From: Clostridiales bacterium | GTDB taxonomy: Bacteria; Bacillota; Clostridia; Christensenellales; Borkfalkiaceae | Length of the DNA: 37,500 nt | Assembly: GCA_015069615.1 (NCBI GenBank) | Contig: SVIF01000014.1 | Span: forward strand, 1-37,500 | Reading direction: 5' to 3' | Part shown: piece by piece, positions 22,974 to 33,932 of the stretch | How the letters are laid out: each line of letters begins with the position of its first letter | Position numbering within the stretch: the first letter of the stretch is position 1 | Made by a program: the position numbers and the translations under genes | Notes under the pieces: generated by a model | What the model saw: only the letters and a program-made list of their open reading frames with translations | Database searches by the model: none | Told to the model about the DNA's origin: nothing

Positions 22974-23972
22974 TTAAAAGGACAATTTAATTTGTTTGGC
23001 AAGTTCCTTATCACCCGCTATAATACCTGCGCCTACCACGGCGGCAAGTTCGGGGTTATCCCCGCTAACCACGTCCATTTCCAGCTTTTCGGCTAAATAT
23101 TCGGTTGCACCCGCCACTTTGGAAGTTCCCCCGCAAATCATAATGCCTGCGTGGCGAATTTCCGCGGATACTTCGGCAGGAAGTTTGCTAAGCACCATGT
23201 GAATAACTTCGGCTATACGGTCAAAATATAAACGCATGGGCTCTAACACGTCTTGCGAATTTAAAGAAATACTGCAAGGCCGCCCCGTATCTACGCTTCT
23301 GCCGTTGACAACGGTGGTGGTCCTATCCCCAGGAATTAAACTGCCGATTTGCTGTTTTAAGCGTTCGGCGGTTAGTAAACCGATTTTTAAGCGGTATTCA
23401 CTGGCAACGTAATCAATCAGTTGCGCGTCAATATTACTTCCCCCAAGCGAAAGGGAAAGTCCTGCAATAATGCCATCCAAAGATAAAGCTGCAACGTTAG
23501 TTACGCTACCCCCCATATCCACTAAAAAACACGGGGTATATTCGTTTAAAGGTACGTTCATACCAAGTGCGGCGCAAACGGGGTTTTGCACGAAAGTGTA
23601 CTTTTGTACGCCCGCGCCCTTTAATACCATACCTAATTTATATAGGTCCACTTCTCCCATACCACAAGGTACGGAAACGAACGCGGAAGAGATTCTATCC
23701 CCACCCTGTACTTTTTTTAAGAAAGCGGAAAGCATTTCCACCGCCATGCGTTCGTTGGTAACGCCCCCTTCGGAAATGGGGCAAACGATAAAGGTGTTTT
23801 CCGCCGTTTTCCCGATAATTTTTTTTGCGTCCAGCCCAACGGCTTTCACCACGCGTTTTTCCCCCGAAGAAACCGCAACAACGCTGGGTTCGGAAAGAAC
23901 GACGCCTTCCCCCGAGCGGTAGATTTTTACGTTGGAAGAACCGATATCTATGGCGTAAACGCTTTTTCTCAT
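22974..23972 (-). CDS. mreB: MreB-like actin-family protein, divergent
   Basis: 332 aa, the length of MreB/Mbl. The actin-fold signatures are present but altered: phosphate 1 is DIGSSNVK instead of DLGTANT, phosphate 2 is DMGGSVTN instead of DIGGGTTE, and the adenosine motif is CGGTSKVAG instead of TGGGALL. The segment matching the catalytic Glu region (VEERA in MreB) reads VDLYK. Canonical MreB forms membrane filaments that guide elongation with MreC, MreD and RodA. Its ATG overlaps the maf stop (ATGA). mreC and mreD do not follow; a beta-helix gene does. A role in shape is inferred from family and position. Confidence 0.85.
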   Translation of the reverse strand: MRKSVYAIDIGSSNVKIYRSGEGVVLSEPSVVAVSSGEKRVVKAVGLDAKKIIGKTAENTFIVCPISEGGVTNERMAVEMLSAFLKKVQGGDRISSAFVSVPCGMGEVDLYKLGMVLKGAGVQKYTFVQNPVCAALGMNVPLNEYTPCFLVDMGGSVTNVAALSLDGIIAGLSLSLGGSNIDAQLIDYVASEYRLKIGLLTAERLKQQIGSLIPGDRTTTVVNGRSVDTGRPCSISLNSQDVLEPMRLYFDRIAEVIHMVLSKLPAEVSAEIRHAGIMICGGTSKVAGATEYLAEKLEMDVVSGDNPELAAVVGAGIIAGDKELAKQIKLSF

Positions 23973-24529
23973 AACACGCCTGCTCCTTTCAGCATTTCGC
24001 TGACAAGTTCGGTGGGAAAACCCACCACGTTATCGTAACTACCTACAATTTCTTTAACAAGCGGAAAACCATCCTGAATCCCGTAAGCGCCCGCTTTATC
24101 TAGCGGAGAATATTCCCGAACGTATGCGCGAATTTCTTCCCCCGTAAGTGGATGAAAGGTAACCGCGGTGTCCCCTGCAAAAAGGTATTCTTTGCCTTGG
24201 TAAAGGATGCAAACGCCCGTATATACGTGGTGCGTATTCCCGCTTAAAAGGGATAGCATACGAACTGCGTCTTCCGCGTTTTCGGGCTTGCCCAAGGTTA
24301 GATTGCCTAGCGCAACCACCGTATCGCACCCGATTACCGCGTGGCCTTCGGGGATACGGTTTGCCACCCAAAGGGCTTTTTCGCGTGCGCGAAGCATTGC
24401 CGTTTCCTTGGGGGTTTTCCCTTCCGCGCTTTCCTCCCCTTCTGCCACCAAAACGGTGCAAGAAGGGGTGATTTTACGCATCAGTTCCTTGCGCCTTGGG
24501 GAAGCGCTTGCTAAAACAATTTTTTCCAT
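23969..24529 (-). CDS. maf: Maf-family nucleoside triphosphate pyrophosphatase
   Basis: 186 aa. The Maf signature SASPRR (8-13), the acidic metal-binding strand IGCDTVV (66-72), the segment LTLGKPEN, and the conserved DKAGAYGIQ near residue 145 are all present. Maf hydrolyses dTTP, UTP or modified nucleotides to monophosphates and in Bacillus influences septation; maf sits next to mreB in many Firmicutes. Its stop overlaps the MreB-like ATG (ATGA), so the two are translationally coupled. The ribosome site is weak. Confidence 0.95.
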   Translation of the reverse strand: MEKIVLASASPRRKELMRKITPSCTVLVAEGEESAEGKTPKETAMLRAREKALWVANRIPEGHAVIGCDTVVALGNLTLGKPENAEDAVRMLSLLSGNTHHVYTGVCILYQGKEYLFAGDTAVTFHPLTGEEIRAYVREYSPLDKAGAYGIQDGFPLVKEIVGSYDNVVGFPTELVSEMLKGAGVL

Positions 24530-24553
24530 TTATCTGTTTTCGTATCAATTCCG

Positions 24554-24585
24554 AAAACCGCCGTACCGTAAGGCAGGGCGGTTTT
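24554..24585. terminator. Hairpin between gyrA and maf
   Basis: A 9-bp stem (aaaaccgcc / ggcggtttt) has a 14-nt loop, located just after the gyrA stop on the minus strand. It is probably an intrinsic terminator that lets some readthrough into maf. Confidence 0.7.
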
Positions 24586-24595
24586 GGAGGTTATA

Positions 24596-27202
24596 TTATT
24601 CTTGTTCGTTAGGCGTTTCTTCGGTGGAACCTTGGGTAGTTTCTACCGCGTTTTCCCCTTCTTCTACTTGCGCATTTTCGGTGTTTTCGGCATTTTCGGT
24701 GTTTTCAACACTTTCAGCAGTTTCTTCCTCTTCTTCTCTGGGTGCAACCGCTACATACGAAATTTTCGTGCCCGAAACTTTCATAATGCGTACCCCTTGA
24801 GTATCTCTACCGATATGGGATACGTCTTCCGCGTGCACGCGAATTACCGTACCGTTTTCACAAATTGCCATTACGTCTTCTTCGGGGCGGATTTGCTTTA
24901 AGCCAACCAAATCGCCCGTTTTTTCGTTGAACACGCCCGCTTTAATGCCCTTACCGGCGCGCGTTTGCAAGCGGTAATCTTCTACGTCCGAACGCTTACC
25001 AAACCCGTTTTCGCTTACGGTTAACACTTCTGCGCCTTCGGAAAGAACCAGCATACTAACCACTTCGTCTCCGTCTGCCAAGTCCATACTGCGAACACCT
25101 TGGGTATCTCTGCCCATAGCGCGTACGTCCGTTTCGGCAAAGCGGATACATTTACCGCCGTGCGAAGCCACGATAATTTCGTTATTACCACTGCTTACTT
25201 CTACTTCAATTAAGGTATCCCCTTCTTCTAACTTGATTGCAATTTTACCCACTTTGCGGATGCTTTCAAATTCGGTAAGGGCGGTCTTTTTGATAAGGCC
25301 GTTTTTGGTTGCCATAACAAGGTAACCATCCTTGGGCGTTTGGTCGTTACGGGGAATTACCGCCGTTACTTTTTCATCCGCAGCAAGTTGCAGCAAGTTT
25401 ACCATTGCCCTACCGCGCGCAGTACGTTGCGCTTCGGGAATTTCATAGCCCTTGATTACGTACACTTTACCAAGATTGGTAAAGAACAGTACGTCGTCGT
25501 GCGTGGAGCATACGAACATGCGTTCTACGAAATCTTCTTCCTTAGGTTTGTGTGCGGTAACGCCCCTGCCACCGCGGTGTTGCGCGCGATATTCGGCAAC
25601 GGGTAAGCGTTTTACGTAACCGCCATGCGTCATAGAAATTACTACGTCTTCCACAGCAATTAAGTCTGCGTCAAGCACGTCGCCCACGGCTGCGGAAATT
25701 TCCGTTTTGCGGGGGGAAGGATAGCGTTCTTTAATTTCTAACAAGTCTTGCTTGATAATTTCCATAATGCGCCATTCGTTTGCAAGAATATCCTTGTAAT
25801 CCGCAATTTGTTCGCCAAGAAGTTTACATTCCGCTTGTAATTTTTCCACTTCTAGCGAGGTTAAGCGTTGTAAACGCATATCCAAAATTGCCGCCGCTTG
25901 TTTATCCGAAAGAATAAAGCGGTCTTTTAATTTTTGCGTTGCATCTTGACGGTCTTTCGAAGCCTTGATAATTGCCACCACTTCGTCAATATTCGCCAAA
26001 GCGGTAATTAAGCCTTCTACGATATGCAAGCGTTCTTCCGCTTTTTCCAAGTCAAAACGGGTACGGCGTGCAATTACTTCCTTTTGGTGCGCAATATAAT
26101 GCACCAAGCAATCTTTAATAGAAAGAACCTTCGGTTCGCCCTTTACCAAGGCAAGCAAGGTAATACCGTTGGAAATTTGCAAGTTGGTGTGCTTGAATAA
26201 GGTGTTCAAAACGACTTGCGCGTTCGCATCCCGCTTTACGTCAATTACGATACGCATCCCGTCGCGGTCCGAATGGTCTTGCACGTCCGCAACGCCGTCA
26301 ATTTTCTTATCCTTTACCAAGTTTGCAATATGTTCAATCAGTTTTGCTTTATTTACGCCGTAAGGAAGTTCTGTAACCACGATACGGTTACGGGTGCCGT
26401 TGTTGAATTCTTCAATTTCCGTTTTCGCGCGGATCACAACGCCACCGTGCCCCGTGCGGTACGCTTGCTTAATGGCGGAGCGCCCCATAATGATACCCCC
26501 CGTGGGATAATCGGGCGCGGGGATAAATTGCATTAAATCTTCCACGTCAATTTCGGGGTTGTCAATCACGGCAACGGTGGCATCCACACATTCCCCAAGG
26601 TTATGCGGGGGAATACTGGTTGCCATACCAACCGCAATCCCTTCCGAACCGTTAACAAGCAAGTTGGGGAAACGCGCGGGAAGAACGGTGGGTTGCATCA
26701 AAGTATCGTCAAAGTTGGGATAGAAATCTACGGTATTTTTTTCAATTTCTTTCAGCATTTCGTTAGAAAGCTTACTTAATCTTGCTTCGGTGTAACGCAT
26801 TGCCGCAGCGCCGTCCCCATCCACCGAACCGAAGTTCCCTTGGCCGTCTACCAAGGGGCAGTTGATGGAGAAATCTTGCGCCAAGCGAACGAGTGCTTCG
26901 TAAACCGAACTGTCCCCGTGGGGATGATATTTACCGAGTACGTCCCCTACGATACGCGCGCACTTTCTGGTGGGCTTATCCGCGGTAATACCCAGTTCGT
27001 TCATTGAATATAAAATTCTTCTGTGTACGGGCTTTAAGCCGTCGCGCACGTCGGGAATCGCGCGGGATACGTTAACCGCCATTGCATAGGCAATGAAGGA
27101 ACGTTTCATTTCTTCTTCCACGTTCATATCCTTGATCGTGGTCATTGCAAGAACCTTTTTAAATTCCTCTTTTAGTTCAGGTCTTTCTTCTCTTTTAGCC
27201 AC
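24596..27202 (-). CDS. gyrA: DNA gyrase subunit A
   Basis: 868 aa. The breakage-reunion domain carries Y137 (AAMRYTEAR) as the DNA-attaching tyrosine. The quinolone region reads [12 protein letters not shown] with S98 and E102, the usual susceptible Gram-positive residues. The C-terminal beta-pinwheel has the gyrase-defining GyrA box QHRGGRG, needed for negative supercoiling, and several blade motifs. The last 46 residues are an acidic tail with ENTENA repeats. The start is GTG at 27202 with AAGGAGGG 8 bases upstream. It follows gyrB by 13 bases; the two make the A2B2 enzyme. Confidence 0.98.
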   Translation of the reverse strand: MAKREERPELKEEFKKVLAMTTIKDMNVEEEMKRSFIAYAMAVNVSRAIPDVRDGLKPVHRRILYSMNELGITADKPTRKCARIVGDVLGKYHPHGDSSVYEALVRLAQDFSINCPLVDGQGNFGSVDGDGAAAMRYTEARLSKLSNEMLKEIEKNTVDFYPNFDDTLMQPTVLPARFPNLLVNGSEGIAVGMATSIPPHNLGECVDATVAVIDNPEIDVEDLMQFIPAPDYPTGGIIMGRSAIKQAYRTGHGGVVIRAKTEIEEFNNGTRNRIVVTELPYGVNKAKLIEHIANLVKDKKIDGVADVQDHSDRDGMRIVIDVKRDANAQVVLNTLFKHTNLQISNGITLLALVKGEPKVLSIKDCLVHYIAHQKEVIARRTRFDLEKAEERLHIVEGLITALANIDEVVAIIKASKDRQDATQKLKDRFILSDKQAAAILDMRLQRLTSLEVEKLQAECKLLGEQIADYKDILANEWRIMEIIKQDLLEIKERYPSPRKTEISAAVGDVLDADLIAVEDVVISMTHGGYVKRLPVAEYRAQHRGGRGVTAHKPKEEDFVERMFVCSTHDDVLFFTNLGKVYVIKGYEIPEAQRTARGRAMVNLLQLAADEKVTAVIPRNDQTPKDGYLVMATKNGLIKKTALTEFESIRKVGKIAIKLEEGDTLIEVEVSSGNNEIIVASHGGKCIRFAETDVRAMGRDTQGVRSMDLADGDEVVSMLVLSEGAEVLTVSENGFGKRSDVEDYRLQTRAGKGIKAGVFNEKTGDLVGLKQIRPEEDVMAICENGTVIRVHAEDVSHIGRDTQGVRIMKVSGTKISYVAVAPREEEEETAESVENTENAENTENAQVEEGENAVETTQGSTEETPNEQE

Positions 27203-27215
27203 AGCCGTTCCCTCC

Positions 27216-29534
<2,319 letters not shown>

Positions 29535-29693
29535 ATGGATAAAGAAAAGGATGAATACTATTACTTAAACCAGACCGAACACAAATATTACAAAGGCGTT
29601 GCTTGCGCGTATTTATGCGCCGCATGCCCATACGCCGGTACGGGCGGTTGCGGCTTTTTCGGTAACGGTTTTTGCATCAATTTAAAGCAATAA
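29535..29693 (+). CDS. 52-aa cysteine-rich peptide
   Basis: A small gene with AGGGGGAAAGAAAA before the ATG and a strong terminator immediately after, which supports expression. The N-terminal 20 residues are charged and Tyr-rich (MDKEKDEYYY, LNQTEHKYYK). The C-terminal 32 are small, Gly/Ala-rich and contain five cysteines (C24, C28, C31, C39, C47; CAYLCAACPYAG, GGCGFFGNGFC). This leader-plus-core look recalls ribosomally made peptide precursors, but no modification enzyme is adjacent. A metal- or disulfide-bound structural peptide is equally possible. Family not recognised. Confidence 0.75.
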   Translation: MDKEKDEYYYLNQTEHKYYKGVACAYLCAACPYAGTGGCGFFGNGFCINLKQ

Positions 29694-29703
29694 TTTTTAT
29701 TAA

Positions 29704-29748
29704 AAAACCGCGCCAAAGTGGCTATACTTTGGCGCGGTTTTTATTCTT
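29704..29748. terminator. Terminator between the Cys-rich peptide and the M50 gene
   Basis: A 16-bp stem (aaaaccgcgccaaagt / actttggcgcggtttt) has a 6-nt loop. It is strong in both directions. Confidence 0.95.
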
Positions 29749-29782
29749 ATTTCAATTTTACAGTATAATAAAGGGTTACAAA

Positions 29783-30856
29783 TTATTTGTTTTTATACAA
29801 AGAAAGTAACGCGTTTTCGGTATGTTTTTCCCCCGGCAAATGTAGGTTTTCTATCATATCGCAAGCGATTTTTTCTGCTTTTTCGGCACTTTCCATATCC
29901 CCTTTTATACGGGCAAAATACATACTTTCTGCACGATAACGGGCGGGGATTTCGGGATTTTCCGCAATTAACTCCGCATAGCACTGTTCCGCCTTTTCCT
30001 TATCTTTAAGCAAGGAAAACGCAAACGTTCCTTCGCACAGCAACGCTAAGTACGCATCCCCATCTGTAAAGGTTAACAAATCTTGCAAACGGGAAAGTTG
30101 CACGCGCATCTCCCCCTTGTTTTTTAATAACGTTGCGCGTTGCAAACGTAGGTACGTAAGCAAGGCAAAAGAAGGTTCACCTTCCGAAATAACGGGCAGT
30201 TTGTATAAATTTTCGTAAGGAATTTCTGCTGGCGTTTCCCCTGTTAACACATAACTTTGTGCAACAAAAACAGCACTTTCCACTACACTTTCAGGGGTGC
30301 GTTTATAAGAAGCGAAAAGCACTTCCCCATCCGTTTTTTCCCTTCCTTCGGAAGGGGAAACATTAGAAAACAATTCGTATCCCGCATATAAAGCCGCCGT
30401 GGTTAGCCCCGCGTAAACGGGTGCCGAAAGCCAAAAGGAAAAGGGCGCCCAAACTAACGACAAAAAGAATATTAAACTACCTATAATGCCGCCCCACGCA
30501 AAAACCCTACGCTTTGTTTCCGCCTTTTTTCCGCTTTTAGGAAGCATTACACATTCACCCCCCATGGAAGGAAGGGCGAACCGAAACTTTCCTTGTGCGT
30601 AAACGAAAACGCCCGCACGAAAAGCAATGAGTTTTAAGCCCGCAATTTTACCGAAAAATACGTGCCCAAATTCATGAATTATCGGGTGCAAAAAGAAGGT
30701 TGCCAGTGCGCCCACAATCGCGCCAAGGCACGCAAAAACAACGGCGTTTACCCCTTTGGGATCATACCGTTTTACAAACACGTATGTAAATGCTAAAAAC
30801 GCACCGATTAAGGCAATTAGCAAAACCCATTGTAAAAGTTTTCCCACCTTTCGCAT
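29783..30856 (-). CDS. M50-type site-2 metalloprotease with helical C-terminal domain
   Basis: 357 aa. The zinc motif H61-E-F-G-H65 lies at the end of a membrane helix after a first N-terminal helix, as in M50 enzymes. The second ligand region appears as NVSPSEG ... KTDGEV, a degenerate version of NxxPxPxLDG. Residues about 190-357 are soluble and helical with repeated pairs (CYAELIAENPEIPARYRAE and similar), TPR-like. The family cleaves membrane proteins within the bilayer, for example anti-sigma factors. Its ATG overlaps the Ppx/GppA stop (TAATG). Without a clear LDG Asp context, activity is not assured. Confidence 0.82.
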   Translation of the reverse strand: MRKVGKLLQWVLLIALIGAFLAFTYVFVKRYDPKGVNAVVFACLGAIVGALATFFLHPIIHEFGHVFFGKIAGLKLIAFRAGVFVYAQGKFRFALPSMGGECVMLPKSGKKAETKRRVFAWGGIIGSLIFFLSLVWAPFSFWLSAPVYAGLTTAALYAGYELFSNVSPSEGREKTDGEVLFASYKRTPESVVESAVFVAQSYVLTGETPAEIPYENLYKLPVISEGEPSFALLTYLRLQRATLLKNKGEMRVQLSRLQDLLTFTDGDAYLALLCEGTFAFSLLKDKEKAEQCYAELIAENPEIPARYRAESMYFARIKGDMESAEKAEKIACDMIENLHLPGEKHTENALLSLYKNK

Positions 30857-31716
30857 TACTCTGCCACTCCTTTTTTTACTAACATCCGCGCGTAACCTTC
30901 CAAATTATCCGCGTCGCTTGCGATATACCCTAAAAGGGAAAGTTCTTCCACGATGGCGCAAAGCCACACCGCGCCCCCGTAAATCAAGTCCGCGCGCCCC
31001 TTGGGAACGCCCGCATTTACACGCGCTTCTATACTTGCTTCTTTTAAAAATTCGCGTACCGAACGCAGTTTTTCCGCCGAAATAAAGGTACCCGTAATTT
31101 TTGCGCCGTCGTACTTTTTCATTTCTACGGCAAGGGCGGCTATGGTGGTTGCCGTTCCGCCGATACCCGTTAAGTTTTCTACGGGCGCATCTAAAAAGGC
31201 TTTTGCTTTTTCCGCGCAATACGCCTGTAATTTTTCACTATCTTCCCCGCACGCGTTTTTCAGAACCACGCATCCCACGGGGATGCTTTTGCGGTAGATA
31301 AACGCGCCGTTTTTCTTTACGGCAATTTCGGTGGAAGCGCCGCCGATATCCAATATAGCACCATCCCCCGCTACCGCGCCCGTAAAACCCGCTTCCGCTT
31401 CGGTTTCGCCCGAAAGTAGGTCTACGGTTATCCCCAAGGTTTCTTGCGCTTTTAAAAGGAAATCCTTGCCGTTTTCCGCGCGGCGCACCGCTTCGGTTGC
31501 ATAAGCAAAGATTTGGCTTGCGCCCCTTTCCCGCGCTTCCGTTATAAATTCGCGCATAGCGGCAAGGGTACGGTTTACGGATTCTGCCGAAAGCATGCCC
31601 GTTTGATGTAAGCCTTCCCCCAAACGGGTGGTTTGTAGAATTTTTTCTATGCAGTTTTCCTTTTCAAACAGCCCCAGCCTTACCGAGTTGGAGCCGATAT
31701 CCAAAAGGGCAAACAT
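30856..31716 (-). CDS. ppx: Exopolyphosphatase / (p)ppGpp phosphohydrolase (Ppx/GppA family)
   Basis: 286 aa, the two-domain core without the C-terminal HD-like extension. ASKHA-fold motifs are seen: phosphate 1 DIGSNSVRLGLF (6-17), a conserved RLGEGL, phosphate 2 DIGGASTEIAV (about 122), and GIGGTATTIAAL. The enzyme removes terminal phosphates from polyphosphate or converts pppGpp to ppGpp. It sits in the yabP-yabQ-divIC neighbourhood, as in several Clostridia. A hairpin terminator lies just before it, so it may be only partly co-transcribed with divIC. Confidence 0.92.
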   Translation of the reverse strand: MFALLDIGSNSVRLGLFEKENCIEKILQTTRLGEGLHQTGMLSAESVNRTLAAMREFITEARERGASQIFAYATEAVRRAENGKDFLLKAQETLGITVDLLSGETEAEAGFTGAVAGDGAILDIGGASTEIAVKKNGAFIYRKSIPVGCVVLKNACGEDSEKLQAYCAEKAKAFLDAPVENLTGIGGTATTIAALAVEMKKYDGAKITGTFISAEKLRSVREFLKEASIEARVNAGVPKGRADLIYGGAVWLCAIVEELSLLGYIASDADNLEGYARMLVKKGVAE

Positions 31717-31729
31717 ATTCTCCCCCTAT

Positions 31730-31760
31730 AAAAAAACCCCGCCACGAAACTTGGTGGCGG
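31730..31760 (-). terminator. Terminator between divIC and ppx
   Basis: On the minus strand, the stem CCGCCAC/GTGGCGG with an 8-nt loop is followed by GGTTTTTTTATAG. The tail abuts the ppx ribosome site GGGGGAG. Confidence 0.85.
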
Positions 31761-31774
31761 AGCGTACGACGCAG

Positions 31775-32059
31775 TTAATCGTTACCCGTTTCAAAACGGC
31801 TGTCCCCCGGAAACATCAAGCCGTATTTTCTTGCCTGCATTTCCATTTGCCATTCCGTTTTACGGTTTGCGATTTCTTTTTCTTTATCCGAAATTCCTTC
31901 TTCAAGAATTTCCTTTTGACGTTCTAAAATGGCGCGTTGCTTGCGAATGGCCGAATAGTTTGCCATTTGATAAATTAGCACCACGATAAGTACGAACAGC
32001 AAAAGCACCGAAGCCACGGTAGTGGCAACTGCGATTCTTGCTTTCTTTTCTTCGGTCAT
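31775..32059 (-). CDS. divIC: Septum formation initiator DivIC/FtsB family
   Basis: 94 aa. A short cytoplasmic N-terminus is followed by one membrane helix (VASVLLLFVLIVVLIYQM), then an extracellular coiled coil (AIRKQRAILERQKEILEEGISDKEKEI) and the usual ARKYGLMFPGDSRF end. DivIC/FtsB bridges FtsL and DivIB/FtsQ in the divisome. Its ATG overlaps the yabQ stop (ATGA) with AGGAG upstream. The yabP-yabQ-divIC order is the same as in Bacillus. Confidence 0.93.
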   Translation of the reverse strand: MTEEKKARIAVATTVASVLLLFVLIVVLIYQMANYSAIRKQRAILERQKEILEEGISDKEKEIANRKTEWQMEMQARKYGLMFPGDSRFETGND

Positions 32060-32388
32060 AGTTTACTCCTATCCGTTTTCACGGATTTTTTCCTTTTTAC
32101 TATTTTATTATACCACGTTTTTTTGTATAATGCAACCGATTGCGACAAAATTTTCTTAATTAGAAAAAAGCCGCATAAAGCGCACGCGCCCATGTAGGGG
32201 CGGAAATCGGGAAAACGAAAGCGGTATTCCGCGTATAAAAACAGCGCGCTAAAACCCAAAAAGAACAGCACGTCCGTAAGTACGGCAAGCACGCCCCGTT
32301 TGGGGAAAAACGCGTGCAAAATCCCCGCCGTTCCGCCCACGGCAAACGAAACCGTCGCAAAATAAAACTGTCCTACGGAAACAAACAC
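32056..32388 (-). CDS. yabQ: Spore cortex biosynthesis protein YabQ
   Basis: 110 aa from GTG 32388. The start FVSVGQFYFATVSFAVGG fits the YabQ N-terminus (SxxxQFYxFLSFxxGG), and about four hydrophobic stretches follow with a basic tail (VKRKKSVK). An in-frame TTG at 32439 lies in yabP and has no ribosome site, so the GTG two bases past the yabP stop is preferred. In Bacillus, YabQ is a forespore-envelope membrane protein needed for cortex formation. It implies sporulation ability or ancestry. Confidence 0.85.
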   Translation of the reverse strand: MFVSVGQFYFATVSFAVGGTAGILHAFFPKRGVLAVLTDVLFFLGFSALFLYAEYRFRFPDFRPYMGACALCGFFLIKKILSQSVALYKKTWYNKIVKRKKSVKTDRSKL

Positions 32389-32389
32389 G

Positions 32390-32659
32390 TTAGCGGAACA
32401 TCCTTTTAATAAAAGAGGTTTTGGGACGGGCAAAGGCAAAATCCGTTAAATGCCCCGTTACAGTCAGTTCCCCCTTTTCTTCTATAAATCCCTTCACCTT
32501 TAAATTTTTGCCCTTTGCCGTAAATTTCCCCTGTGGCAGGGCTACGGTTACCGCGCTATCCGTTACCCCTTCCACGGCGGTTGCGCCCGTTAAAACCAGT
32601 TGTGATTGCCCCGTAACCGTAACGGTTACGCCCGAATTGTTTTCTTTTTTGTTTTCCAT
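32390..32659 (-). CDS. yabP: Sporulation protein YabP
   Basis: 89 aa from ATG 32659. The YabP fold is a small beta-rich domain: QLVLTGATAVEGVTDSAVTV, KFTAKGKNLKVKGF and EEKGELTVTGHLTDFAF are the family's three strand blocks, and the C-terminus FIKRMFR matches the usual basic end. In Bacillus it is a mother-cell (SigE) product. There is no strong Shine-Dalgarno site; a CATATCATATGG stretch overlaps the start region, and a sporulation promoter may lie there but cannot be assigned. It heads yabP-yabQ-divIC. Confidence 0.9.
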   Translation of the reverse strand: MENKKENNSGVTVTVTGQSQLVLTGATAVEGVTDSAVTVALPQGKFTAKGKNLKVKGFIEEKGELTVTGHLTDFAFARPKTSFIKRMFR

Positions 32660-32697
32660 ACCATATGATATGCAAAGAGAAGAAAAATAGAACAACC

Positions 32698-32724
32698 AAA
32701 GCCCCGCTTTTGCAGGGCTTTTAT
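32698..32724. terminator. Terminator between the PfoR-like gene and yabP
   Basis: A 7-bp stem (aaagccc / gggcttt) with a 10-nt loop separates the EIIC-like transcription unit from the sporulation cluster. Confidence 0.75.
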
Positions 32725-32795
32725 AACGTTTATTCTTTTTAATAGACTTCTTGTTTTTGATAAACTACGCGAAAGAGAACGTTTAATCCTTAAAG

Positions 32796-33920
32796 TTAGT
32801 CGGGAAGTTTCATTTCCCCTTCCTTAATCCAACCTTTTTTGCGCATAAATTCGGAAATGGCGAAGTTCAAAATTGCGGGAAGTACAATCATCAGCAAAAT
32901 AATTCCCACAACGCCAAGCGTACCCGAGGTATAGTTAAAGGAATCAAACACGCCAACCAAGCCACTAGTTCCCATACCGCCGCCCGAAGCGCCGCACTTC
33001 AACTTAAACACGCAAGTGGAAAGCGGGCCTAAAATCGCGCTGGAAATTACCATGGGAAGCATAATTTTGGGGCGACGCATAATGTTGGGGATTTGCAACA
33101 TACTGGTGCCCAAACCTTGGGCAATTAGTCCGCCCCATCCGTTTTCACGGAAGGAAGCCACCGCAAAACCCACCATATGGCAAGCGCAACCAACGGTTGC
33201 AGCCCCGCCCGCAAGCAAAATAGCGTTATATTCCGTACCACTACCCAAAGCAAGCACGGGGGAAGCCACAGCAATCCAAATGGCTGCGGAAGACGTGGGC
33301 ATAGTTAAAATAATACCCATTAAAACTGCGATTACAATCCCCATAATAAAGGGGGTTGCCTCGGTTGCAATTGCAATCAATTTTCCAAGTTGATTTACCA
33401 CCCAAATAAAGGGAAAAGCAACGAACACCCCGCCAAAAGCAAGGAACAGCGTACCCATGGGAACCAACAAAATATCCAATTTGGTTTTGCCCGCGTAAAG
33501 ACCAACGATTTCCACAACGAGCATCGTAACCACGTACGCGCCGATAGGGTTTCCGGGCGCGCCCAAGTTAAGCACCGTAAAGGGGGCACTTCCCACCATC
33601 AGTTTATCTGAAAACGCGCCTACCATACCCGCAACCGCTGCGGAAAACACCAAAAGCTTGTTCTTGCCCAGCGCGTGCGCAATGCCAACGCCGATTCCCG
33701 CACCCATCAAGGACTTCGCAATATTCGCGATATACAGTAAGGTATTCCCCACGTAATTGTTGCCTATCCAGCCCGCGATTTGCGCCAAAATCGTACCCGC
33801 AATTAGGGTAACGAACAGCCCTTGTGCCATACCCGAAAACGCGGTAATAAAATAGCGTTTGGGCAGGGCTTTTAAGTAGCTAACCGCTTTGTTTTCTTTA
33901 CGAATCACTTGTTCTTCCAT
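32796..33920 (-). CDS. PTS EIIC-like membrane protein, PfoR type
   Basis: 374 aa with about nine to ten membrane helices, rich in Gly/Ala. It matches the EIIC_2/PfoR family from memory: GMAQGLFVTLIAGTILAQI at the start, LGAPGNPIGAYVV, LTMPTSSAAIWIAVASPVLALGSG and GCACHMVGFAV in the middle, and CGASGGGMGTSGLVG near the end. PfoR of Clostridium perfringens was described as affecting perfringolysin expression; a sugar or other solute transport role is more likely, but no EIIA/EIIB is adjacent. It lies 12 bases after the metallophosphoesterase gene, so the two are co-transcribed. Confidence 0.85.
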   Translation of the reverse strand: MEEQVIRKENKAVSYLKALPKRYFITAFSGMAQGLFVTLIAGTILAQIAGWIGNNYVGNTLLYIANIAKSLMGAGIGVGIAHALGKNKLLVFSAAVAGMVGAFSDKLMVGSAPFTVLNLGAPGNPIGAYVVTMLVVEIVGLYAGKTKLDILLVPMGTLFLAFGGVFVAFPFIWVVNQLGKLIAIATEATPFIMGIVIAVLMGIILTMPTSSAAIWIAVASPVLALGSGTEYNAILLAGGAATVGCACHMVGFAVASFRENGWGGLIAQGLGTSMLQIPNIMRRPKIMLPMVISSAILGPLSTCVFKLKCGASGGGMGTSGLVGVFDSFNYTSGTLGVVGIILLMIVLPAILNFAISEFMRKKGWIKEGEMKLPD

Positions 33921-33932
33921 CTGTTTTCTCCT

